From an uncultured Bacilli bacterium (GTDB lineage: Bacteria > Bacillota_I > Bacilli_A > RF39 > UBA660): 27,244 nt of DNA. The DNA lies in contig CAOOMX010000014.1 of the NCBI GenBank assembly GCA_948497845.1, positions 1-27,244 of the forward strand, given 5' to 3'. Below are positions 21,901 through 27,244 of this stretch, in pieces. The stretch's first letter is position 1, and each line of letters starts with the position of its first letter. The notes under the pieces were generated by a model. It was given only the letters and a program-made list of their open reading frames with translations, did not search any database and was not told where the DNA came from. The position numbers and the translations under genes were made by a program.

Positions 21901-22963
21901 AGATGCTATTTTAACAGATAGCTATGAATCATGGATGGGATTAGAAATAGCTAGAAATGGATTTTATATTCCAATCTTTAATTTAGATGGTGATGTTTTG
22001 TTTTCTCCTGAAGATTTTGATTATTTGCGTAATTGTATGCAAGGATTATCCTTTTATGGAGGTACAAGTTATTCTTTTTCATCTCATTTAATTAATGAAG
22101 ATACAATTCAAATAGTAAATAAAATGAGTAAAAGTAACGATGATATAGTATATAAAAAAGATGTTATTTTTGAACATGTAACTGCTGTTTTAACAAGTCT
22201 TGGGTGGAAAGTTGAAACTTCATTAAATAATTTATCTCAAGGTGTAGTTCAATTTATAAATACTGGTTCTACTGGTAGAAAATCTAATATGTTAGACGAT
22301 TCTGATTTTGATTATGTTTTACGTCTTGATCGAAATGTTTATGAGGATAAAGCATTGTTTCAAGAAGTAAAAAATAAATTTTTGCAATATTTTTCTAATT
22401 ATATATCTGTTTGTGATGAAGCTAAAGCATTAAAGTTTAAAGGGTTGAAAATAGCTGATATTGCAGTAGATGTTGATATTACCTTTGCTCCAAAGACGCC
22501 GGATTTAATTTATTCATCTGATGATGCTATGCTGGATAGATTTAATACTTTAAAGAATCTTGATGAAGAAAAGTATAATTTTGTTTTGGCTAATATTATT
22601 TTAGCTAAACAACTTTTAAAGGAAGCTAATGTATATAAAGCTTATAAAAGTGATCATTCGCAAGGTGGTTTAGGAGGATTAGGTATTGAAAATTGGATTG
22701 TACAACATGGAGGATCTTTTTACGATGCCGCGGTGTCTTTTTTGGAGGCCGCAAATGGAAAAGATTTAAAAAGTTTTCAAATCAGTTATCCTATATGGGA
22801 TTTTGGAGAAAATCATTTATCTAGTGTACTAAATATTTATCCACATGATAATTTTGTTCATCATTTAAGTTCATACGGTTATCAAAAGATGTGTACTGTA
22901 TTAAAGGCTTATGTTGATAATTATACTAGAAATGGACATGCTGCTTTAAAAAGAAGTTTATAA
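18992..22963 (+). CDS. Giant multidomain protein with C-terminal CCA-adding/CD-NTase-like nucleotidyltransferase domain, 1323 aa
   Basis: The first ~840 residues are mostly helices with no motif I recognise and no signal peptide. A middle region follows, with RGILQNGCVSNEFLG near residue 864 and TGFASTDIDAIL near 963-973. The last ~250 residues look like a class I nucleotidyltransferase. The P-loop-like TGSTGRKSNMLDDSDFDY (1091-1108) gives GS at 1092-1093 and the acid pair D1105/D1107; a third acid comes from VDVDIT (D1160 or D1162). Next come GGLGGLGIENWIVQHGGSFY (1225-1244) and PIWDFG, which follow the tail of archaeal CCA-adding enzymes (GGxxGYxxELL, YGSF, DPxxxxRN). It likely adds or cyclises nucleotides on RNA or small molecules; the substrate is unknown. 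AGGGGGA precedes the ATG. It is transcribed alone from a consensus promoter. Confidence 0.7.
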   Translation: MRYKYRRGQIFRKPLPVSKQIKTYIYNNELPFSLYLENALEDKVPISCLCKKDRKIVSRFGIEKSKDIDWELLNKDLGYHVLELYSLLEHCSLDNANQVLYAYIQDRIAPALYSEKMKKFFPKRFIDVSTILDKDLKDVVNRFNTGEASLHELISYWSFFKDKDWYYFFVFNNYSFVFEDVIHFMEAYEELVPILLKTNQIGYFIGNCSRESIEEQKNFLGLAAISIIENAENYYGEKVDLTEEDYKVLYKYISINDYLQKYLKSDPIYEELQSLSMDEVLEVFRIDFFKDRNVVHFLNTFGVAEVLAFEKNCGPFLTLNNCLLLKCLDLSYYTGQTFSSFLEAFIIKSLASFDGRINHSVIHGEFRDRHPHLFIPTNAPDALQKAFYSYQVDLDYVINHPQYRDYLKNIDVEFLVPSVSVLVGRNQYVNFLSLLKEYFSQEEVFSIVLTYGKYFYLIGKKKLIQDANQFTKDDLMMIIMLIRSIAITELGMFYNEDLAQEESYRRRKSLFLPENTDASIKEKFYNKKFKIEDFVNDPDLLEIFTSTNVIYGFPPEYMWAYSLFTDNQSMFCANQCRLRAIQGYLELKDCNSREKYVELMKAYGIVVGPSKVGELLIIIQRISLSNARELFKFRKMIVPLLLKNENPLETLDLLENIFVENKLPTVGKIYLCFQILYPDFKTFVLDNNKMSPVLDKSSSWKKRIIIFSDLIRATLGSGNRSLLQFLNHLKEGAMLYDKVRFNGQTEDDLSRAWRETLENYASYLTVLYHNTFHAKSFAWSGSILEDIDKLYQLFGVLDDKHNIVDRLVNMFCHFAGFKTLNDIDMYLNSRVFRIDKKNRGIASHKFLLEKGDFIKGIYKSAFRGILQNGCVSNEFLGENAKSDSTPLDTDVSIILKDLDTNTQMIYETVTGNSYGDVFLVLKNDQRFICTRDEKKTKSFQYDEKKLEVFYSGKVGESHYGIRTGFASTDIDAILTDSYESWMGLEIARNGFYIPIFNLDGDVLFSPEDFDYLRNCMQGLSFYGGTSYSFSSHLINEDTIQIVNKMSKSNDDIVYKKDVIFEHVTAVLTSLGWKVETSLNNLSQGVVQFINTGSTGRKSNMLDDSDFDYVLRLDRNVYEDKALFQEVKNKFLQYFSNYISVCDEAKALKFKGLKIADIAVDVDITFAPKTPDLIYSSDDAMLDRFNTLKNLDEEKYNFVLANIILAKQLLKEANVYKAYKSDHSQGGLGGLGIENWIVQHGGSFYDAAVSFLEAANGKDLKSFQISYPIWDFGENHLSSVLNIYPHDNFVHHLSSYGYQKMCTVLKAYVDNYTRNGHAALKRSL

Positions 22964-22977
22964 ACCTAAAATATTTA

Positions 22978-22986
22978 TGTTATAAT
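22978..22986 (+). promoter_or_regulatory. Extended -10 promoter of the 23011 gene
   Basis: TGT followed by TATAAT (22981-22986), 25 bases before the GTG start; no good -35. Confidence 0.55.
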
Positions 22987-23010
22987 TTTTATATAGTTAG
23001 GAGTGTAGAT

Positions 23011-23889
23011 GTGAAAAAAGGTTTTAAAATAGCAATTGTTATAATAGATATAGTTTTATTATTGGCCATCATTACAGGAGTAATAGATTATAGGAGAATT
23101 AAAGATAATAAGGCACCTATTTTTACTATTAAATTGGCTAGTGAAGAAGAAGGAAAAATTACATATATTGGGTTAGGTTATAAAGTAATTGGTTATTGGG
23201 GTGTATCGATTCATGAACCTTTTGAAAATAATATGGGGTTAAAATTTGGTAGTTGGTTTATGAAATATGAAGGGTCTTTTGATAAAGATAATGAAAATAA
23301 AGATACACATTTCTTTTTTGGAAAAGTAATTGAAAAACATACATCTTATGTAATTGTAGAACCCAATGAAGATGAAAAAGAAAGAAAAAGTGCAGATAAA
23401 TTTCTTGTTGCTTGTTCTGAAGATGATACCGCTTGTGAAGTTGGAACTTATGTAAAAATTACTTATGAAGGCATGATAAGAGAAAGTTATCCAGCTCAAA
23501 TTGATGTTTTAAGAATAGAAAAGGTTCCACAAATAGAATCAACATCAAATATGTATTTTAAAATTGAAAGATATAATGTATATGATTCTATTAAGTATTA
23601 TCCATATGATGAACATGATGATGGAACCATCTATTTTGCAGGAGATATAAAAGAATTTTATATTATTTTAGATAAAACGGTTAGTTTAAAAGAGTATATG
23701 ATGAGTTCTGATAAAGGATTTTTTGATCATATAAAATTTATTACAGATAAATTGGATAAAGAAGAATTAAGTGATGGGACGAAGGTGTATAGCTCTAAAG
23801 AATTAGATGTGTCTATTACTGTTTGTAATACCAAGACTAAAAATATTTATTTTGATCGTTATCAAAGTGAAAAAATAGTATGTGGCTAA
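23011..23889 (+). CDS. Membrane-anchored extracytoplasmic protein of unknown function, 292 aa
   Basis: The start is GTG with TAGGAG seven bases upstream; an ATG two bases earlier runs straight into a stop. A short MKKGFK is followed by a hydrophobic helix (about 7-24), then an outer domain in two parts. The first (about 35-90: APIFTIKL, KITYIGLGYKVIGYWG) resembles a segment seen in many Bacillota anchored proteins. The second (about 98-170: FFFGKVIEKHTSYVIVEP and GTYVKITYEGMI) reads like an OB-fold/DUF3221-type domain. The Cys pair in ACSEDDTAC could form a disulfide outside the cell. The remaining 120 residues are unrecognised. No lipobox is seen. Confidence 0.65.
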   Translation: MKKGFKIAIVIIDIVLLLAIITGVIDYRRIKDNKAPIFTIKLASEEEGKITYIGLGYKVIGYWGVSIHEPFENNMGLKFGSWFMKYEGSFDKDNENKDTHFFFGKVIEKHTSYVIVEPNEDEKERKSADKFLVACSEDDTACEVGTYVKITYEGMIRESYPAQIDVLRIEKVPQIESTSNMYFKIERYNVYDSIKYYPYDEHDDGTIYFAGDIKEFYIILDKTVSLKEYMMSSDKGFFDHIKFITDKLDKEELSDGTKVYSSKELDVSITVCNTKTKNIYFDRYQSEKIVCG

Positions 23890-23915
23890 TAAATGATAAC
23901 AAATCTTTAAAAGTA

Positions 23916-23924
23916 TGTTATATT
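23916..23924 (+). promoter_or_regulatory. Extended -10 promoter candidate of the dCMP deaminase gene
   Basis: TGT followed by TATATT (23919-23924), 18 bases before the ATG; the -35 is weak (ATAACA at 23896-23901). Confidence 0.45.
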
Positions 23925-23941
23925 TAATATGGTGAGGTAGT

Positions 23942-24430
23942 ATGGAAAGAGTAGATAAAATTAATTATTATTTGGATTTAGCAGAATCTGTTAGTCAACG
24001 TGGAACTTGCTTAAGAAGAAATTTTGGAGCTGTCATTATAAATAATGATGAAGTTCTTTCTACAGGTTATGTTGGAGCCCCAAGAGGAAGACGTAATTGT
24101 TGTGATATGAAAATGTGTATTAGAGAGAAATTGAATATTCCTCGAGGTGAAAGATATGAATTATGCCGAAGTGTTCATGCTGAGCAAAATGCTATCATTA
24201 GTGCTCGTAGAAAAGATATGATTGGAGCAACTCTTTATTTGGTTGGTATTGAGTATGCTACAAAAGAGTATGTAAAAAATGCAAGACCATGTTCTTTTTG
24301 CAAAAGAATGATTATTAATTCTGGTATTAAACAAATTATATGCCGTGAAAGTAAAGATGAGTTTACTACTATAGATGTTGAAGAGTTTATTAAAAATGAT
24401 GAAAGTTTAGAAGGTGTAAGAGGATATTAA
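23942..24430 (+). CDS. Deoxycytidylate (dCMP) deaminase, 162 aa
   Basis: The zinc site of the cytidine/deoxycytidylate deaminase family is complete: VHAEQNAI (78-85) with His79 and catalytic Glu81, and ARPCSFCKRMI (114-124) with Cys117 and Cys120. The N-terminal DLAESVSQRGTCLRRNFGAVI and the STGYVGAPRG loop with NCC fit the dCMP deaminase/ComEB type. Such enzymes usually bind a second structural zinc there and are controlled by dCTP and dTTP. The reaction makes dUMP for thymidylate synthesis. Length is typical. GGTGAGG lies before the ATG. It has its own promoter and a strong terminator overlapping the stop codon. Confidence 0.92.
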   Translation: MERVDKINYYLDLAESVSQRGTCLRRNFGAVIINNDEVLSTGYVGAPRGRRNCCDMKMCIREKLNIPRGERYELCRSVHAEQNAIISARRKDMIGATLYLVGIEYATKEYVKNARPCSFCKRMIINSGIKQIICRESKDEFTTIDVEEFIKNDESLEGVRGY

Positions 24431-24456
24431 ATTAGCTTAAATGGCTAATTTTTTTT
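24429..24456 (+). terminator. Terminator of the dCMP deaminase gene
   Basis: AAATTAGC (24429-24436) pairs perfectly with GCTAATTT (24444-24451) over 8 bp with a 7-base loop, and the T-run continues to 24456. Confidence 0.88.
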
Positions 24457-24459
24457 GAT

Positions 24460-24488
24460 TTGTTTTATATTTAGATATTGTGTATAAT
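24460..24488 (+). promoter_or_regulatory. Promoter of the ABC exporter gene
   Basis: TTGTTT (24460-24465), a 17-base spacer and TATAAT (24483-24488), about 20 bases before the TTG start. Confidence 0.6.
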
Positions 24489-24507
24489 GATAAAGTAGGT
24501 GGTTATT

Positions 24508-26241
24508 TTGAGAGAAACTTTTAGAAATATGAAGAGGGTTTTAAAAATTAGTAATGAAAATAGAAAATATTTTGTTCCTATTTTAATTTTTTCAGCTGTA
24601 CAATTGATTATTGGAATCTTTTTGCCCCTTTTTACTGCTCGTCAGATTGTTGCATTTTCTGAAAATATATTTGAAGAATTAGTTTTAGTTAGTTTAATGG
24701 TGTTTGGTATTAGCTTACTAAATGAATTCAATAATTTTGTTATGCGTGTTGTTTGTAAAAAGTTTCGATTAGGTACTATTAGAAATCTGCAAATGAATTT
24801 GTGTGAAGAAATATTAAATATACATGAAAAAGATTTTCAAGAGAAGGGTACAGGTACTTTTATTGAGCGTATTACACATGATACAGATCAAATGGCTGAA
24901 ATGTTTACACAAGGTATCGGTTATGTCTCTAAAACTTTTATGAGTGCGGGTATTTTTATAGCTATTTTTATTATCAATAAATTTGTTTTTGTCTTTTATT
25001 TTACAGCTGCTTTTATCTTAACTGTTATACATCTTATTAAAGTTAAAACTAAAGGGAAAAAGGATATTCTTTATCGTAAACAACGAGATAAAGTTTCTAG
25101 CTCAATTACAGAACTTGTAAGAGGAGAAAAAGAATTAAAGATGTTGTCTGCTAAGAATAGTTATTTACAAAGGCTTTTTTTGGAAATCAGACTTAAAAGT
25201 GAAAAAGATTATGATAAAAGATTTACGGATGTTTTATACTTGTTAATTGTAAAAAGTTTATCTCATTTTTTTGTTTTTTGTTTAGTTCTTTTGCTTATTT
25301 ATTTGATTAAGGAACAAAATCTATCCGTGTCTTTAGCAGTTGCCTTGTTTACCTATAAAACTAATATTATGACTAATTTTATGGATAATATATCTTTATT
25401 ATTAGATGAGATAAAAAACTTTAATATTTCTTGTAATCGTGTATTTGCTATTTTTGATAATGAAGAATTTTTGCAAGAAAATTTTGGGGATAGAATATTA
25501 AAAAAAGCAAAAGGAAACTTTGAATTTAAAAATGTGACTTTTGGTTATAATGAAAGTGCTGTGTTAAAAAATATGTCCTTTCATATTCAAAATGGCGAAA
25601 CTGTAGCTTTTGTTGGCAAAAGCGGTATGGGAAAGAGTACAATTTTTAATTTATTAGGTAAACTTTATACGGTTTGGGATGGAAATATATTTATTGATGG
25701 AGTGGATATTAATACTTTAAGTGAAGATTCTATTCGAGGGAATATGACGATAATCTCTCAAAATCCTTATGTTTTTAATATGAGTATTAAAGATAATTTT
25801 AAATTGGTAAAAGAAGATATCTCTGATAAAGAAATAATTAAAGCTTTAAAACAAGCTTGTTTGTATGATTTTGTTCAAAGCTTACCTCAAAAATTAGATA
25901 CTGTTATTGGAGAAGGGGGTACCAACTTGAGTGGAGGACAAAAACAAAGATTGGCTATTGCTCGGGCTTTGGTGCAAAATACAAAAATTATTCTTTTTGA
26001 TGAAGCAACTAGTGCTTTAGATAATGAAACACAACAACATATTCAAACTGCTATTGATCATTTAAAGGGAAAGTATACGGTTCTTATTATTGCACATCGA
26101 TTATCTACTATTAAAACGGCAGATAGAATTTTATTGGTAGATGATGGTGTAATATGTGCTGAAGGTACACATGAAGAATTATTAAAAAATAATTTGTTTT
26201 ATAAGAAATTGTATGAAAATGAAATGATAAATGAAGAGTAG
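24508..26241 (+). CDS. ABC exporter half-transporter (type IV, MsbA/MdlB-like), 577 aa
   Basis: An N-terminal membrane domain of about 300 residues with roughly six helices is fused to an ATPase domain. The ATPase has Walker A GKSGMGKST (370-378), the Q-loop region IISQNPYVF, signature LSGGQKQR (474-481), Walker B IILFDEA with D498/E499 and the switch His in AHRLST (H530). All ATPase residues are intact. Such exporters move lipids, peptides or drugs outward as dimers. There is no partner half-transporter next door, so it is a homodimer or pairs with a distant gene. I take the TTG at 24508, five bases after TAGGTGG; a GTG at 24499 lies inside that ribosome binding site, and the first ATG is 21 bases downstream. 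Confidence 0.9.
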   Translation: MRETFRNMKRVLKISNENRKYFVPILIFSAVQLIIGIFLPLFTARQIVAFSENIFEELVLVSLMVFGISLLNEFNNFVMRVVCKKFRLGTIRNLQMNLCEEILNIHEKDFQEKGTGTFIERITHDTDQMAEMFTQGIGYVSKTFMSAGIFIAIFIINKFVFVFYFTAAFILTVIHLIKVKTKGKKDILYRKQRDKVSSSITELVRGEKELKMLSAKNSYLQRLFLEIRLKSEKDYDKRFTDVLYLLIVKSLSHFFVFCLVLLLIYLIKEQNLSVSLAVALFTYKTNIMTNFMDNISLLLDEIKNFNISCNRVFAIFDNEEFLQENFGDRILKKAKGNFEFKNVTFGYNESAVLKNMSFHIQNGETVAFVGKSGMGKSTIFNLLGKLYTVWDGNIFIDGVDINTLSEDSIRGNMTIISQNPYVFNMSIKDNFKLVKEDISDKEIIKALKQACLYDFVQSLPQKLDTVIGEGGTNLSGGQKQRLAIARALVQNTKIILFDEATSALDNETQQHIQTAIDHLKGKYTVLIIAHRLSTIKTADRILLVDDGVICAEGTHEELLKNNLFYKKLYENEMINEE

Positions 26242-26262
26242 GGGACATTTAAATAATATATA

Positions 26263-26271
26263 TGTTATAAT
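26263..26271 (+). promoter_or_regulatory. Extended -10 promoter of the cysteine desulfurase gene
   Basis: TGT followed by TATAAT (26266-26271), 22 bases before the TTG start; no clear -35. Confidence 0.55.
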
Positions 26272-26292
26272 ATATTAAAGGGAGGTAATTGT

Positions 26293-27060
26293 TTGGAAAA
26301 ATATATTTATTTAGATAATAATGCAACTACACAATGTGATGAAGAAGTATTAAATGCTATGTTGCCTTATTTAAAAAATCAATATGGTAATCCTAGCAGT
26401 ATTTATTCTTTTGGTAAAAACATTTTAAAAGAGATAAATAAAGCAAGGGATTTGGTAGCGAAATTATTAAATGCTTCTATGGAAGAAATTGTTTTTACTA
26501 GTTGTGCCAGTGAAAGTAATGTTACTGCTATTATGAGTGCTGTAAAAAGTAATCCAGATAAAAAGCATATTATCACAACCAGTGTAGAACATGCATCTAT
26601 TATAGAAACGATGAAATATTTAGAAAGTATTGGTTATGAAATTACCTTTTTACCTGTAGATGAATCTGGTTGTATTCGTTTAGATCATTTAGAAAAAGCG
26701 ATTAATGAAAATACATGTTTGATTGCTGTTATGATGGCTAATAATGAAATTGGTAACGTTTATCCTATTGAAGAAATTGGCCGAATAGCTAAAAAATATA
26801 ATGTATTATTTCATACAGATGCTGTTCAAGCTGTTGGGAAAATTCCTATTGATGTAAAAACTTTAAATGTTGATACATTGTCGTTATCTGGACATAAGAT
26901 ACATGCTCCGAAAGGAATAGGGGTGCTTTATGTAAAAAAAGGAATCCCTTTGATTATAATACCTTTAAGGTTCACACTAAATAAAAAGAATGATAAAATT
27001 TTATTTAGGAAGAATCAAGGAGGTATTTTTTCATGGGAAAACATAAAAAATGGACTTTAG
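26293..27060 (+). pseudogene. Cysteine desulfurase (NifS/IscS-like) interrupted by an IS element
   Basis: Cysteine desulfurases take sulfur from cysteine for Fe-S clusters and tRNA thiolation. The N-terminal IYLDNNATT (5-13), NPSSIYSFG (33-41), the His of VEHAS (98-102), HTDAVQAVGK (174-183) and the PLP-binding Lys in LSGHKIHAPKGIG (K202) are all present. The start is TTG with GGAGGT six bases upstream. After KKGIPL (215-220, about 26952) the family sequence stops. What follows is a low-complexity stretch that continues to a chance stop at 27060 and overlaps a transposase gene. The region that should hold GG-QExxxRxGTxN and the catalytic Cys loop is missing, about 40% of the normal ~385 aa. 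The product should be inactive. Confidence 0.8.
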
Positions 27061-27244
27061 AACAAAAAGTTAAGATTGTAAAAGAATTTAAAAATGGAGC
27101 TACTATTTCATATCTAAATAATAAATATGGAATTTCTGGTATGGGAACAGTAAGTAGATGGAATCAAGAATATGATGAAGGAAGATTAGGAATTGATAAT
27201 CGTGGTAAAAAGAAATATCAAGTAGAATTGGAGGATATTGATAT
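26951..27244 (+). mobile_element. Left part of an IS3-family insertion sequence (runs off the right edge)
   Basis: The cysteine desulfurase frame stops resembling its family at about 26951-26953, and a transposase gene with its own AAGGAGGT ribosome binding site starts 80 bases later. IS3 elements end in TG...CA, and the sequence at 26951 begins TGATTATAATACC, which would fit a left end. The right inverted repeat and target duplication lie outside the window, so the boundary is approximate. Confidence 0.65.
27033..27244 (+). CDS. IS3-family transposase OrfA (helix-turn-helix subunit), 3'-truncated by window edge
   Basis: The 70 visible codons begin MGKHKKWTLEQKVKIVKEF and continue with a helix-turn-helix (ISYLNNKYGI, then GTVSRWNQEYDE) and a GRLGIDNRGKKK linker. 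This is the usual N-terminal DNA-binding layout of IS3/IS150 OrfA: a Trp-x-x-E-x-K start, a helix-turn-helix with W in the recognition helix, then a basic Gly-rich stretch. OrfA binds the element ends and is usually joined to the DDE integrase OrfB by a -1 frameshift; both lie beyond the edge. AAGGAGGT (27018-27025) precedes the ATG. It overlaps the read-through tail of the broken desulfurase gene in another frame. Confidence 0.85.
   Translation, partial: MGKHKKWTLEQKVKIVKEFKNGATISYLNNKYGISGMGTVSRWNQEYDEGRLGIDNRGKKKYQVELEDID

Noticed and set aside
18992..24430. CBASS-type anti-phage operon around the nucleotidyltransferase
   Set aside because: Neighbours are a membrane-anchored unknown and a dCMP deaminase under separate promoters; no recognisable nucleotide-activated effector, Cap2/Cap3 or similar is present.
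1..27244. Reassigned TGA codon (Mycoplasma-like code)
   Set aside because: TGA is a true stop in ATGA overlaps at 9249, 11026 and 13937, and tryptophan is TGG throughout.
1..27244. CRISPR array, rRNA or riboswitch
   Set aside because: No regularly spaced repeats, rRNA-like segments or recognisable riboswitch cores were seen on either strand.

Overview
The window looks like the chromosome of an AT-rich, low-GC Bacillota of the uncultured gut type (Bacilli, Erysipelotrichia or RF39-like). The signs are an RNase J-family protein, a GH25 lysozyme, PF06541, DUF4474 and DUF5680 proteins, strong GGAGG-type ribosome binding sites, sigma-A promoters, and GTG and TTG starts. TGA acts as a stop in several ATGA-type gene overlaps and tryptophan is TGG, so the standard bacterial code applies. 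Most genes lie on the plus strand in short, tightly packed operons.

Layout. 2-487 is the end of a surface-protein gene whose last ~180 bases jump from about 32% to 49% GC and carry a 7-bp hairpin, resembling the variable end of a diversity-generating retroelement target. 595-3434 holds an unknown gene, an RNase J-family protein that has lost metal ligands (J2-like) and a small helical, possibly ferritin-like protein. A tRNA-Asn sits at 3516-3591 with its own promoter and terminator. 3702-4622 is a minimal ClpB-D1-like AAA+ protein. It converges on a 549-aa beta-rich unknown through a two-way terminator. Two PF06541 membrane paralogues lie head to head (6334-6870 and 7020-7646). 7702-12811 runs from a membrane-anchored unknown into a chain of overlapping or abutting genes: a possible glycosylase-fold protein, a divergent HAM1/RdgB, a nucleoside-2-deoxyribosyltransferase-like protein, a two-domain DUF5680 protein, a methyltransferase and MutY. 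This reads as a nucleotide- and base-damage island. A GH25 lysozyme without signal peptide follows at 12863-13675.

13785-15567 is a translationally coupled trio: a 51-aa two-helix membrane protein, an ABC1/UbiB-like kinase lacking its usual C-terminal membrane helices, and a 64-aa two-helix membrane protein. Then come an RBBP9/YdeN-like hydrolase, a gene-poor stretch (16171-16478) with two hairpins and a small decayed coding fragment, a DUF4474 membrane protein overlapping a metallophosphoesterase, and a divergent DapB-like protein. 18992-22963 is the most unusual gene: a 1323-aa protein with a C-terminal nucleotidyltransferase domain resembling archaeal CCA-adding enzymes. It is followed by a membrane-anchored unknown, a dCMP deaminase, an ABC half-exporter and a cysteine desulfurase gene cut near residue 220, apparently by an IS3-family element that runs off the right end.

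Many promoters here carry an extended -10 (TGnTATAAT or close variants). All calls rest on reading the sequence and translations; no database search was run.
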